46,911 nucleotides of DNA, from contig MZGQ01000060.1 in NCBI GenBank assembly GCA_002085115.1, positions 1 through 46,911 of the forward strand, read 5' to 3'. The first letter of the stretch is position 1. The number at the start of each line of letters is the position of its first letter. This DNA comes from Desulfococcus sp. 4484_241. Its GTDB lineage: Bacteria; Desulfobacterota; Desulfobacteria; Desulfobacterales; Desulfosudaceae. Positions 29,942 to 38,920 of this stretch are shown in pieces. A model generated the notes under the pieces. The model was not told where the DNA came from. It saw nothing but the letters and a program-made list of their open reading frames with translations, and did no database searches. A program made the position numbers and the translations under genes.

Positions 29942-30613
29942 ATGGCTATAGAGACAAAAGAGCAGTTTTTGGAAAGAATGATGGCTGAGGAAAGGCCAAG
30001 GTGCCCGGTCTGTAACCAGGAGATGGAGATCTGGGAGGTGCCGCCCATAACCTTCAGCGACGGGCTTGGCTGGGGAACTCCTTACCTGTTTGTCTGTTTT
30101 AACAACGATTGTCCGACATATGTCCAGGGATGGGAGCATATTGAGTCGAATTACGGCTACAGGGCGTCCTACAGGAACGTCTGTTATCCCTTTACCAACA
30201 AGTTTGAAACAATGCCGGTGTTCAGCGAGCAAGGGGGGCTTGGCCAGATTGTGACCGGGGAGACCATCGCAGAGCAGGAACGGGTCAAGGAGGCCACAAA
30301 GAGAGGGTTTTACCTTCTTGCGGAGTATTATACCACAAAAAGCTGGTACGAGGTGCTGCTCATGCTTATGGATGCGGCCGAACCGGCAAAGGTGAGGCTG
30401 AAGGCCGCTGAAATCATAGGGGACATTGGCGATATAGAGGCAATTGAGCCCCTGAAGAACCATAACTTTGGAAACGAGATCCTCAACAAGGCTGCTGAAG
30501 AAGCCGTTGCAAAGATACATGAACGCAACTTCACAAGAGAGTGCCCCTTTTGTGCGGAGATAATCAAAAAAAGGGCCCGTGTCTGCAAGCACTGCGGCAA
30601 GGAGATTGGCTGA
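29942..30613 (+). CDS. Zinc-ribbon and HEAT-repeat-like protein
   Basis: The 223-residue protein has an N-terminal zinc ribbon (RCPVCNQEM... CFNNDCPTY), a middle helical part resembling a HEAT/PBS-lyase repeat (LLMLMDAAEPAKVRLKAAEIIGDIGDIEAIEPLKNH), and a C-terminal double-cysteine ribbon (ECPFCAEIIKKRARVCKHCGKEI) of the kind often found in regulatory or chaperone-like proteins. It is very well formed, with GAGAGG before the ATG. Function is unknown. It closes the plus-strand gene run. Confidence 0.7.
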   Translation: MAIETKEQFLERMMAEERPRCPVCNQEMEIWEVPPITFSDGLGWGTPYLFVCFNNDCPTYVQGWEHIESNYGYRASYRNVCYPFTNKFETMPVFSEQGGLGQIVTGETIAEQERVKEATKRGFYLLAEYYTTKSWYEVLLMLMDAAEPAKVRLKAAEIIGDIGDIEAIEPLKNHNFGNEILNKAAEEAVAKIHERNFTRECPFCAEIIKKRARVCKHCGKEIG

Positions 30614-30709
30614 GCGGTTCCGGCAGATTGGATATAATGGTCAGGTTAAAAGCATAATACCATTTTCAGCCTGCAAAGGGTTGTTGTACAGGATTACACA
30701 GGGATTGTG

Positions 30710-31559
30710 TTATAGAGGGGCCCTGGGCTTTGACACGCACATATCAGCCAGTTCGTCAATGGATGCCGTGCCGGCGCACATGACCGAATCGGCACCGCCC
30801 CAGTAGAGCTTCAGGGTTCCGTCAGGTTCCGGCACGGCCCCGCAGCAGAAAACCACATTGTGCACGTAACCGGTTATCTCCCAGGGGTCTTCCGGCTGAA
30901 GAATCCACTCGTCAGCCACTCCAAGGATCCTGGAGGGATCGGCAAGATCGTGGAGCGCCGCCCCCAGACGGTACACGGCTCCGTCCATGGTTTTAAAGAC
31001 GCCGTGGTAGATGTCCAGCCACCCCTGTTCTGTTTTTACGGGCGGGGCGCCTGGGCCCACCTTCATTTCATCCCAGTGGTAGCATGCAGGCTTGAGCACA
31101 ACCCTTGAGTCGCCCCAGTGAACAAGATCGGGAGAGTAGGAGATCCATATAGACCAGGGCGATATCTCTGAGTGGGGCCGGTCGAGACGGGCATAGCGGC
31201 CCCCGATTTTTTCGGGAAAAAGCACCACGTTGCGAAAGTCCGCATGGGTGATCAGAGAGATCTTCTCCACCTGCTCAAAATCCACGGTTTTTGCAAGCGC
31301 AATCCTGACACCATGTCTCGAGTAGGCCGAGTAGGTTATAAAGTAAGCCCCATCAAGGCGGGTGATACTTGATGCTCTCGGCTATGCCTATTACCGACCG
31401 TCCGTTTTTAAGGTGTGACCTGAACAGCATCACATATTTTCCGTTGTGTTTCACCACACCTGCGTTGTGGACCGTTGCAACCGGGTATGGAACGTCGTCC
31501 TTTGTGAGTATGGGGTTTTTTTCATAGCGTTTCACCACCCGAGAGCCGGAGAATGCCAT
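30710..31559 (-). pseudogene. GH130 family glycoside phosphorylase-like protein, internally deleted
   Basis: GH130 enzymes phosphorolyse or hydrolyse beta-mannosides. The 5' part (start codon 31559, MAFSGSRVVKRYEKNPIL through VHNAGVVKHNGKYVMLFRS to GIAES) and the 3' part (from about 31375: ITRLDGAYFITYSAYSRHGVRIALAKT, RYARLDRPHSEISPWSIWIS, GVADEWILQPEDPWE, VVFCCGAVPEPDGTLKLYWGGAD) are clear halves of one protein in different frames. By comparison with the intact GH130 at 32869-33831, about 33 residues, including the EDPR segment with the catalytic aspartate, are missing between GIAES and ITRLD. The 5' frame stops soon after the junction. The gene lies four bases after the upstream glycosyltransferase stop, so it is the distal member of the operon. 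Confidence 0.88.
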
Positions 31560-31562
31560 GGT

Positions 31563-32862
31563 TCAACCTCCTGAAACATTAACTTTAATGTTGTGGTTTG
31601 TCTTGCCGGGCTGGTCAACCACATCCAGAAAGACGGCTTCAGTCTTTCCGGGGTTTTTTATTGTATGCCATCCTCCTTCCAACAGGTTTAGGGAACAGCC
31701 CGGCTCCAGCTTTTCCTTTTTCCCCTCCCCTTTGGCAATTGCGTTGCCGCCGGTAAGCAGCAGGTACCCGCTAATATCTGGTTCCCTGCAAAGATCTATG
31801 CACCGGCCAGGTGAAATTGTCAGCCTTTTGATATTATGGCCCTTTTTTTCGCACACCGTTTCCAAACGCCCCCAGGGGCGGATCCGGTGCCCGGCTGACA
31901 CGCCAAGAATTTTTTTGTACACCTTTATATAGTCTTTGACCATTCGGGTTACGCAGAACCGGTCTTCGACCCGTTTTCGGCACTTTTTACGGTCAAGATC
32001 CCCCACCCTTTCAACAAGGCGGACCATCTCGTCAAGATCGGCCGCCAGGAATCCGGTTTCACCGTGGACCACTATCTCCGGCATGCTGCCCCGGGGAAAG
32101 GCTATGACCGGGGTCCCGCAGGCCATGGCTTCCACAACCGAAAGGCCGAAGGGCTCATCAAAGCTTATGGGATGAAGCAGGGCAAACGCGTTGCCCAGAA
32201 GTTTGTCTCTCTCTTTTGGGCCGGCGCTTCCCACGTAGCGGATCCGGTCGTTGTCTATGCAGGGAGACACCTGGGTCTCGAAATATTCCCGGTCCTGTAT
32301 TATTCCGGCGATTATCAGCCTCAGGCCGGTCCGCCTTGCAACCTCTATGCACTCGCGCGTGCCCTTTTCCGGGTGTATGCGGCCGAAGAAAAGCAGGTAC
32401 TCCCCCCCGTTCGGGTTAAAGGTAAAGAGCTTAAGGTCTATGCCGTGGTGCACCGTAGCTATGTAGTCCAGGTCGGGTGACCTGTCTGCATCGCTTATCG
32501 ACACATAGAAGGTTTTTCTGTTGTATTTACGGTATACCGGCAGGATTTCCGGGGATGAAAAACCGTGTATGGTTGTAATCAAAATGGTTGTGTATTATAT
32601 CGAACCGGTCCCCCTGCTCGAAGACTTCCGATATGTGTAAGCATTCCCAAACCTTGGGCAAAATTTCCCGGTCCTCCTCATACCCCCTTGGACACACGCT
32701 TTTCAGCCTGCCGCTTGTCAGCGAGTCCCCGGTCGCAAAAAGGGTTACATCCAGGCCGCTGGCTACAAGGCCCTCGGTAAGCAGTGAAACCACCGTTTCC
32801 CACGGCCCGTAATGCCTGGGAGGGGTGCGCCAGGCTATGGGTGAAAGCATGGCGATTTTCAT
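31563..32862 (-). pseudogene. GT4 glycosyltransferase fused to a cupin-like domain, frame broken by a small deletion
   Basis: The gene starts at 32862 (MKIAMLSPIAWRTPPRHYGPWE), a typical GT4 N-terminus, and reads to FDIIHNHFD near 32575. There the frame changes: ITTIHGFSSPEILPVYRKYN continues in another frame to a stop at 31563-31565. About 12-15 residues usually present between HNHFD and TTIHG are missing. The GT4 domain is otherwise complete (GRIHPEKGTRECIEVARRTG; EPFGLSVVEAMACGTPVIAF). The C-terminal ~110 residues (PGRCIDLCREPDISGYLLLTGGNAIAKGEGKKEKLEPGCSLNLLEGGWHTIKNPG) look like a mannose-6-phosphate isomerase-type cupin, an unusual fusion for a glycosyltransferase. It begins seven bases after the upstream GH130 stop. 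Confidence 0.85.
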
Positions 32863-32868
32863 TGCCCG

Positions 32869-33831
32869 TTACTCCCCGCTTCTGTTTTCCTGTTTGCCGC
32901 CCTTCTCCAGCCAGTCCAGAAGGTCCTGCTTTTTTGCAGTGGCAAGGGCTATTGATGTGTCGGCGCAGCCATAGTAGAGTTTTATATCGTCTCCATCTTC
33001 TATCCATCCGCACGGGAATACAACCTTGTCCACATCACCCTTGTTTTCGTACGTCTCCTGCGGGCCAAAGACCCATTCGTCGGACCGGGCAATCAGGCGT
33101 GCGGGGTTTTCGATATCCAGGAGAGCCAGTCCAAGGCGGTATATGCATCCGCTTACAGTTTCACGAACCCCGTGGTAGAGCACAAGCCAGCCCCTGTCGG
33201 TTTTAAGGGGAGGAGGTGAAAGGCCTACCTTGTTTGCGTCCCACCATGCACCATTCCTGGCGGGGATCAGGACCTGGTGGTCCCCCCAGTGCTTCATGTC
33301 AGGACTGAATGATATCCATATGTGGGCGCCGATCGAGGCAAAATTGGAAACCGGGCGGTGTATCATGGCCCAGCGGCCGTTGAACCGTACCGGGAGAAGG
33401 GCCGCGTCCTTGTCTTCCGGAGGCATTACAACCCCTAACCGGTCAAACGTCTTAAAATCTCTTGTAGTTGCAAGCGAGACCAGAGGGCCGGCCTTGGAGT
33501 AAGCCGTGTAGAGGACGGCCCACAGATCAAGCTCGTCAATGCGGGTTATTCTGGGGTCTTCTATACCCCATATCTCTTCCGGGTGGTGTTTTACATCCGG
33601 CATAAGGGTCGGCACAGGGTCGATTTGCCAGCCGGTTACCCCGTTTTTGCTGCGTGCAACCGTAAGGTGAGATATCCCGCGGTAATCCTCGACTCTCAGC
33701 AACAGCAGGATGTCACCGTCAAACACGGTTGCACCTGCATTGAAAACGGAGTTTGCCTTGTATGGGAGATCCCTGGCCGTTAAGATCGGGTTTCCCCCGT
33801 ACCTTGTGAAAAGATCGCAACATTCGCTCAT
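32869..33831 (-). CDS. GH130 family glycoside phosphorylase/hydrolase
   Basis: This intact 320-residue protein has the five-bladed beta-propeller signatures of GH130: NSVFNAGATVFDGDILLLLRVEDYRG, EEIWGIEDPRITRI with the catalytic aspartate, RPVSNFASIGAHIWISFSPDMKHWGD, GWLVLYHGV, SDEWVFGPQETYE and VVFPCGWIEDGDDIKLYYGCAD. Known members act on beta-1,4- or beta-1,2-mannosides, many as inorganic-phosphate-dependent phosphorylases making mannose 1-phosphate. The exact linkage cannot be read. No signal peptide, so it acts in the cytoplasm. AGGAGG lies before the ATG. It is upstream of the GT4-cupin gene and downstream of the large GT4 fusion. Confidence 0.9.
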   Translation of the reverse strand: MSECCDLFTRYGGNPILTARDLPYKANSVFNAGATVFDGDILLLLRVEDYRGISHLTVARSKNGVTGWQIDPVPTLMPDVKHHPEEIWGIEDPRITRIDELDLWAVLYTAYSKAGPLVSLATTRDFKTFDRLGVVMPPEDKDAALLPVRFNGRWAMIHRPVSNFASIGAHIWISFSPDMKHWGDHQVLIPARNGAWWDANKVGLSPPPLKTDRGWLVLYHGVRETVSGCIYRLGLALLDIENPARLIARSDEWVFGPQETYENKGDVDKVVFPCGWIEDGDDIKLYYGCADTSIALATAKKQDLLDWLEKGGKQENRSGE

Positions 33832-33878
33832 CTTTACCTCCTCCTCATATAGTCAGTCGCATCGATTAAAATCTTCAA

Positions 33879-33956
33879 AGTCCAAAAAACGGATTTCTGA
33901 CGGCATATCGATAATGGCAAAAAAAACCGTAAATACATACCTCCACCGGCCGGTCT
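33879..33956 (+). repeat. Truncated copy of the dispersed intergenic repeat
   Basis: The sequence CTGACGGCATATCGATAATG with flanking AAAAACGGATT and GGCAAAAAAAACCG, and the following TACATACCTCCACCGGCC, matches the first third of the ~320-bp repeats at 37755 and 40538. It sits between the GH130 and the GT4 fusion genes in an otherwise gene-free 125-bp gap and lies in the same orientation (+) as the full copies. Confidence 0.65.
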
Positions 33957-36281
33957 TCATTGTTGGGCGGCCTCCCTTTTTGCTCCCTGTTCGGCTGTGT
34001 GTGCTGCCTCCGCAGACAGGCGCATGCTTCGGATGTGGCTCATGTTTAACAGGGAAAGGAAGCAGACCAGGGTCGATTCAGCACCCTGGTTGCGGTTTGG
34101 CCCGTCAGACTGAAGACCGTCGCAACATCCGCCCGACCTGTGGTCGTAAAGCGGGATGTTAAGATCGTTGCGTCCGAGGAACCACTCTACACACCTTTGC
34201 GCATGGTCGAGCCATGCCGGATCGCCTGTAGCTTCGTAGGCATCCCGGCAGGCCTCTATCATGTTCAGCGCTTCCAGCGGCTGCTGGTCGAACCGGGACT
34301 TTTCACCGTCCCTGGGGTACCAGCCCCGGTTGCCTACCGGTACAAAATACCCCTTTGGATCGGTCTGGATCTTAACCAGCCAGTCCAGGCTTTGCAGCCC
34401 CGCTTCCAGCATCTGCCTGTTTGCGAGACCCTTTCCGGATATGATAAGGGCCTGAGGAATTTTTCCATTTGCATAGGTCACAACATCCTCGATCCAGGGC
34501 CACTCAGCGGTAGCGTTTTCACGAAACAGGCTCATCAGGTTTTCTGCCAGCTTTTCTCTCATGCGTCTCACCTCGCTGTCTCCGCTGAACCGTTCGAGAT
34601 AAGCGTTTATGCCTACCAGGGCAAAGGCCCAGGCCCGGGGAGACTTAAACTCTGCAAGCACGGGCATTGCCTTCTCAAACACGGTTTGAGCTGCTGCCTG
34701 TATCTCGTAGGAATTTGCCAGCCGGACCGCTTCCCCAAGGCTCCACAGCGCTCTGCCGTGGCTGTCTTCCGATCCGGCCTCCTCCAGCCATTGCCTGTCA
34801 TAGCTCATAAAGTTCCGGAAACGGCCGGTCTTCTCGTTAAAGGCGTGAAGCACAAAAGAAAGATATGTGTGTGCAAGCTTTGCGGTTGTCCGTATGTCGG
34901 CCATCATGTTCCGGGCCATCAGCAGGGCGATCAGCGCCCGTGCATTGTCGTCCGTGCAGTAGCCGTGGTTGCGGTCAGGCACGGTAAACTTTGCGTGCTG
35001 AAGGATGCCGACATCGTCTGTCAGCCTGATTATATGGTCCAGTTTCGGGTGGGGATTTTCCCTTGGCGCCGATCCCATGGTCCTTGCGCGGAAAACCGGG
35101 CGGGGCCTGCTCTCCCTCTCTTTTTTTACAGACTCGAAGAGGTCAAGGTAACCTCGGGCAACCTCTTTCCAGACCATCTGACGGCAGAAATTGTAGGCGC
35201 GCTTGCGCATTGCGTGCCGCTCAACCCCGTGGGACAGCAGGTCGTTTACCTGTTCGGCAAGGGCTTTCGGGTCCTGAAACGGGACCAGCCGCCCGCGGCC
35301 GTCCGCCAGCATCTCTTCCGCATACCTGTACGGGGTTGAAACCACCGCTTTTCCGCTGCCAAGGGCGTATGCCAGGGTTCCCGAAACTATCTGCTCCCTG
35401 TTGAGGTATGGGGTTACATAAATATCGGCCGCTCCCAGAAACTCGCAAAGCTCCTTTAGATCAACAAAGCGGTTGTGAAAAAGTATATGATCGCCCACAC
35501 CCAGGCTGCGGGCCCTTCTCTGGAGTGAAAGCCGGTACTCCTCGCCCTGCTCCCTTTTTATGTTCGGATGGGTTGCCCCAAGGACTATGTAGATCGTTTC
35601 AGGATGCCTGGCAACGATGTCCGGCAGTGCGTCTATCATGTTTTCTATGCCCTTGCCCGGAGAGAGCAGGCCGAACGTGAGTATAACGTTCCTTCCTTCC
35701 ACACCGTATTGATCCTTGTAGTAGTTCGGGTCTACAAAGGGAACGTCGGGAATGCCGTGGTGTATAAGCACGATCTTTTCATCAGCAATGCCGTATGTCT
35801 CACGAAGTATCCGCCTTGCCGCATTGCTCATTACAACAAGGCGGTCTGAAAGCTGCGCGATCCGTTTCGTTATTGCCATCTGCCCGGGCGAGGGCTCCTT
35901 TAACACGGTATGCAGGGTCGTTATCACGGGCATCCTCAGATTGCCTACAAGCTCCAGCACGTGGGAGCCGTTTTCTCCGCCGAAAATACCGAACTCATGC
36001 TGCAGGCAGACCACATCCACGCTGTTCATGTTAAGAAAGTCGGCCGCCATCCGGTATTCGTCCAGGATACGCTGATTTATCTCGAAACGTACGCTCTCCG
36101 GATAGTCGTATCCTTCAGGAATATCGTTCATCACAACGGCCCAGCTCTCTCCGGCCGGGTTTTCGTTGCTTATTGCGGTAAGCAGGTCTGTGGTAAAGGT
36201 CGCTATTCCACACTGGCGTGGCAGGAAGTTCCCGATAAGCGCAATTTTTTTTGTTGTCTGGTATCGTCCCGGGTGAAGCAT
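33957..36281 (-). CDS. GT4 glycosyltransferase fused to an alpha/alpha-barrel glycosidase-like domain
   Basis: This is a 774-residue two-part protein. Residues about 1-390 are a GT4 retaining glycosyltransferase (IALIGNFLPRQCGIATFTTDLL; CLQHEFGIFGGENGSH; TFGLLSPGKGIENMIDAL; LAYALGSGKAVVSTPYRYAEEML). Residues about 425-750 are helical with repeated aromatic/acidic motifs (RNHGYCTDDNARALIAL; GSEDSHGRALWSLGEAV; WPWIEDVVTYANGKIPQALI; GEKSRFDQQPLEALNMIEACRDAY; DGPNRNQGAESTLVCFLSLLN), resembling (alpha/alpha)6-barrel glycoside-processing domains. It may both build and trim the same saccharide; the sugar is unknown. AAGGAGG lies before the ATG at 36281. It lies 39 bases after the (p)ppGpp synthetase gene and heads the GH130-GT4-GH130 set. 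Confidence 0.86.
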   Translation of the reverse strand: MLHPGRYQTTKKIALIGNFLPRQCGIATFTTDLLTAISNENPAGESWAVVMNDIPEGYDYPESVRFEINQRILDEYRMAADFLNMNSVDVVCLQHEFGIFGGENGSHVLELVGNLRMPVITTLHTVLKEPSPGQMAITKRIAQLSDRLVVMSNAARRILRETYGIADEKIVLIHHGIPDVPFVDPNYYKDQYGVEGRNVILTFGLLSPGKGIENMIDALPDIVARHPETIYIVLGATHPNIKREQGEEYRLSLQRRARSLGVGDHILFHNRFVDLKELCEFLGAADIYVTPYLNREQIVSGTLAYALGSGKAVVSTPYRYAEEMLADGRGRLVPFQDPKALAEQVNDLLSHGVERHAMRKRAYNFCRQMVWKEVARGYLDLFESVKKERESRPRPVFRARTMGSAPRENPHPKLDHIIRLTDDVGILQHAKFTVPDRNHGYCTDDNARALIALLMARNMMADIRTTAKLAHTYLSFVLHAFNEKTGRFRNFMSYDRQWLEEAGSEDSHGRALWSLGEAVRLANSYEIQAAAQTVFEKAMPVLAEFKSPRAWAFALVGINAYLERFSGDSEVRRMREKLAENLMSLFRENATAEWPWIEDVVTYANGKIPQALIISGKGLANRQMLEAGLQSLDWLVKIQTDPKGYFVPVGNRGWYPRDGEKSRFDQQPLEALNMIEACRDAYEATGDPAWLDHAQRCVEWFLGRNDLNIPLYDHRSGGCCDGLQSDGPNRNQGAESTLVCFLSLLNMSHIRSMRLSAEAAHTAEQGAKREAAQQ

Positions 36282-36320
36282 TTTTGTTCCTCCTTGTGCA
36301 TGTTTGTCTTAAAAATCCGG

Positions 36321-37460
36321 TCACGGATTGCCGGGCATATACAGGTCGAACGGGTAAGGCGCTCCAACGCCTGTTTTGTAGTTTGTTTTGCCTTCCTCTG
36401 TGCGCACCTCTATGGAATCGCCGTCTTTTAAGCGGTAATCCAGGCCGACCCTTTTGCCGTTTACCATAATGGCAGAGTTCTTTGGTGCCTGTGTGTTCGT
36501 GATATCGAGATAATCTTTCACGGTTGCGTTTTGGCCGAGCCGGACGATTTGTCCGCCGTTTCCAAAAACCACGAGATGGTTTGTGAATACCTGCCGGTGC
36601 AGCAGTTCTATAAACTCGCCGGTGCTGCCTGCCTGCTCGTACTGGCGTGAAAGTCCCTCCATCCACTGGCGGTGGATACGGTTCTGCTCCATAGCCCAGT
36701 TTTTGCTTTTGTATTGCCAGTGGGCAGCGGCCCCGTATTCCGCCTCCATGTGCATGAGCTCGGTTCGGATCTGGAACTCGATCGGTTTGTGCGAGATCTC
36801 ACGCACAGGATAAACGCAGGTGTGAAGGGACTGGTAGCCGTTCTCCTTGGGAAGTCCTATGTAATCGTCAAAAGTGCCTGGAATCGGTTTGAAATGGAGA
36901 TGGATCAGGCCAAGCACCATGTAGCAGTCCAGGACGGAGTTGACGATTACCCGCAACCCGATCCTGTCCATTATTTCCACCGGCTCTTTACCGGTGCGGC
37001 GCATCTTGCGGAGAATGCTGTGCAGGCTTTTTCTCCTGCCCTGAACGCGGCCGTCTATTTCGTTGTTCTCAAGCAGGCGCTTCATGCCGGCAAGCAGTAT
37101 GTCAAGGCATTTTTCAACCTGTTTTCGACTGCCCGTGAACGGACCGCCGGAGAGAAAAACGGGTGAAAGCCGCAGTTCGGCCAGTTCCGATGCAACCTCC
37201 CGCCCCACCAGTTTCCGGACATCTTCAATGGAGACACTGTTTTCCCAGACAAGCGGCGCGAGCAGGGCGCAGGCAACTGCAACCGCCTCTGTTTTCTGCT
37301 CCAAAAGCAGCATGGCGGCCTTGCACGCGACCGTGCTGTTTTCACAGGGGTTTTTCAACAGCAGCTCATATGCCTTTTTGATGAGCTCCTGCTCACCCGC
37401 TGAAAAGACAACCCCGGTTTCACACTTTTTCAGGACCTTGTCGGCAATTTTCGACGTCAT
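36321..37460 (-). CDS. RelA/SpoT-type (p)ppGpp synthetase lacking a recognisable HD hydrolase site
   Basis: Residues about 100-290 form a RelA/SpoT synthetase domain with the expected active-site features: DGRVQGRRKSLHSILRKM, EIMDRIGLRVIV, IPGTFDDYIGLPKENGYQSLHT and IEFQIRTELMHMEAEYGAAAHWQYK. The N-terminal part aligns with the HD domain, but ALLHDxxED is replaced by ALLAPLVWEN and the first histidine motif is absent, so hydrolysis is not expected. A TGS-like C-terminus follows (VVFGNGGQIVRLGQNATVKDYLDI, NGKRVGLDYRLKDGDSIEVRT), with no ACT domain. The in-frame start at 37502 adds 14 residues; I prefer M at 37460 (379 residues). It is the first gene of the GT4/GH130 operon, which is unusual. 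Confidence 0.85.
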   Translation of the reverse strand: MTSKIADKVLKKCETGVVFSAGEQELIKKAYELLLKNPCENSTVACKAAMLLLEQKTEAVAVACALLAPLVWENSVSIEDVRKLVGREVASELAELRLSPVFLSGGPFTGSRKQVEKCLDILLAGMKRLLENNEIDGRVQGRRKSLHSILRKMRRTGKEPVEIMDRIGLRVIVNSVLDCYMVLGLIHLHFKPIPGTFDDYIGLPKENGYQSLHTCVYPVREISHKPIEFQIRTELMHMEAEYGAAAHWQYKSKNWAMEQNRIHRQWMEGLSRQYEQAGSTGEFIELLHRQVFTNHLVVFGNGGQIVRLGQNATVKDYLDITNTQAPKNSAIMVNGKRVGLDYRLKDGDSIEVRTEEGKTNYKTGVGAPYPFDLYMPGNP

Positions 37461-37754
37461 CTTTCTCCCATATGCCAGACAATGACCCGAAAAGGGCCCC
37501 AAATTTTCCTTTGCTGCTTTTCAAAGGACCCTTTTTGTTGGGCTTACAAAAACAGACGCCTCGAAAATTTTCACAAAAGCATGTAAAAAGAAAAGATAAG
37601 GCAAAAAAAGAGGGCTTCAAGTGAAAGCAGAACCCTTCAGGCGGGATTTGTTGTAATATTAAGCCGTTATGATATATTGCCGTTTTTGGCTTTAATGTGC
37701 TGTAAACCAGGAACCATCAAAAATTTTCATGAAACAGCCGGGTTAAAGCATTAA

Positions 37755-38082
37755 TGTCTAAAAACCGATTTTTGACAGTATATCGATAATGACGAAAAAC
37801 CCGCAAAGACGATTTACTCCGGCCTTTGCGTCAAAGAAAGCATGGTAATATGAAGCTATCAAAAAAACAGGGGCAACTTCCCCATTGCGTGCCACCATCA
37901 GCCGGTTCTCATTGTTGTTGTGTGGCCGTGGTTTTTTATCCCATGCAGCGCAGCCGAGGGAAGCCAAAGGCCAAGCTGCCGGGTGTCCTTTTCTTTTGGA
38001 CAAGCAAAAGAAAAGAACAATAAATTCAATCTGTTGTCCAAATCAAAAAGGGCGTTTTCGGAGTTTGTTTTGGACAACAATG
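37755..38082 (+). repeat. Dispersed intergenic repeat, full copy A
   Basis: It begins AAAAACCGATTTTTGACAG and TATATCGATAATGAC, continues through GGTAATATGAAGCTATCAAAAAA, the GGGAAGCCAAAGGCCAAGCTG block and an 11-bp inverted repeat CTTTTCTTTTG/CAAAAGAAAAG (37988-37998 and 38005-38015, loop GACAAG), and ends with GTTTTGGACAACAATG. A second 11-bp inverted repeat, TGTTGTCCAAA/TTTGGACAACA, spans 38032-38079. Copy B at 40538 matches block by block with diverged spacers. No protein-coding potential is evident; the hairpin could act as a terminator for fdhD on the minus strand. The remaining gap from 37503 to 37754 holds nothing else I recognise. Confidence 0.8.
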
Positions 38083-38092
38083 AGGTTAAAGC

Positions 38093-38896
38093 TTAGTTGA
38101 GTATGCGTGATCTGTTTGCAAACACCATCAGGGTGCCGCTTTGAACACATACAAGCGTCATGTTTACCGCTTCGGCCATCTCAACGGCAAGCGTGGTCGG
38201 CCGGGAAAGGCCGACCAGCACCTCTATGCCTGCCCTGCCGGCCTTCTGAACCAGCTCATAGCTCAGCCTGGAAGAGACAACCCCCATCACCACCGCCTCC
38301 AGCCGGCGGTTCATCATGGCCATACCGATTGCCTTGTCCAGTGAGTTGTGACGGCCCACATCCTCGGCCATGCAAAGAAGCTCTGCATCGGCGTTAAAGA
38401 GCATCGCCGCGTGGGCACCCCTGGTCTTTTTGTTTAAGGCCTGGCGTTTTGGGAACCGGTCAACAAGGGACATCACACGACCGGCAGAGATCGTGAAAGT
38501 CTCTTTTATGGGGGAAAGCATCTTTTTCAAGTCTCCCACGAGTTCTTTACCGCAAATGCCGCAGCTTGTCTGGCTTACAAACCCCTTGCGTTCAAGCAGG
38601 CCGGCAATCTTTTCCTGGCGTTCGCTCGTCAGGGTCACGGTGGCAACATTGGTTCCCTCCTCGGTGCAGAACCCCAGCTCTTTAATGTCGTCAGGTGAGT
38701 CAACAAGGCCCTCTGTAAAACAGAACCCGGCGCACAGGTAAAGTTCTTCACCCGGGGTCCTCATCACAACGACATACGGTTTTCCCGATACCCTTATGGA
38801 AAGAGGTTCTTCAACAATCACCTCAATTGTACCGTCAAGGGCTTTTTCACCTGTTTTAAAGGTGGTCAGTCGCTTTGATTCAAATTTTTCAGCCAT
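38093..38896 (-). CDS. fdhD: Formate dehydrogenase accessory sulfurtransferase
   Basis: FdhD carries sulfur from IscS to the molybdenum/tungsten bis-MGD cofactor of formate dehydrogenase. The 267-residue protein has EEPLSIRVSGKPYVVVMRTPGEELYLCAGFCFTEGL, the sulfur-carrying SCGICGK pair at about residues 121-127, and GAHAAMLFNADAELLCMAEDVGRHNSLDKAIG, all typical. It is the last of a three-gene minus-strand set, 24 bases after the HsdR-N-like gene. FdhD fits the molybdopterin genes earlier in the window and an anaerobic formate metabolism, although no formate dehydrogenase is visible here. Confidence 0.95.
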   Translation of the reverse strand: MAEKFESKRLTTFKTGEKALDGTIEVIVEEPLSIRVSGKPYVVVMRTPGEELYLCAGFCFTEGLVDSPDDIKELGFCTEEGTNVATVTLTSERQEKIAGLLERKGFVSQTSCGICGKELVGDLKKMLSPIKETFTISAGRVMSLVDRFPKRQALNKKTRGAHAAMLFNADAELLCMAEDVGRHNSLDKAIGMAMMNRRLEAVVMGVVSSRLSYELVQKAGRAGIEVLVGLSRPTTLAVEMAEAVNMTLVCVQSGTLMVFANRSRILN

Positions 38897-38920
38897 TTGT
38901 CTGTCCGAAACAACGGGGAG

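Noticed and set aside
34140-35339. A 399-residue plus-strand reading frame
   Set aside because: It lies wholly inside the GT4 fusion gene on the other strand, has no domain signs, and is rich in Pro, Gly, Cys and His as expected of an antisense shadow.
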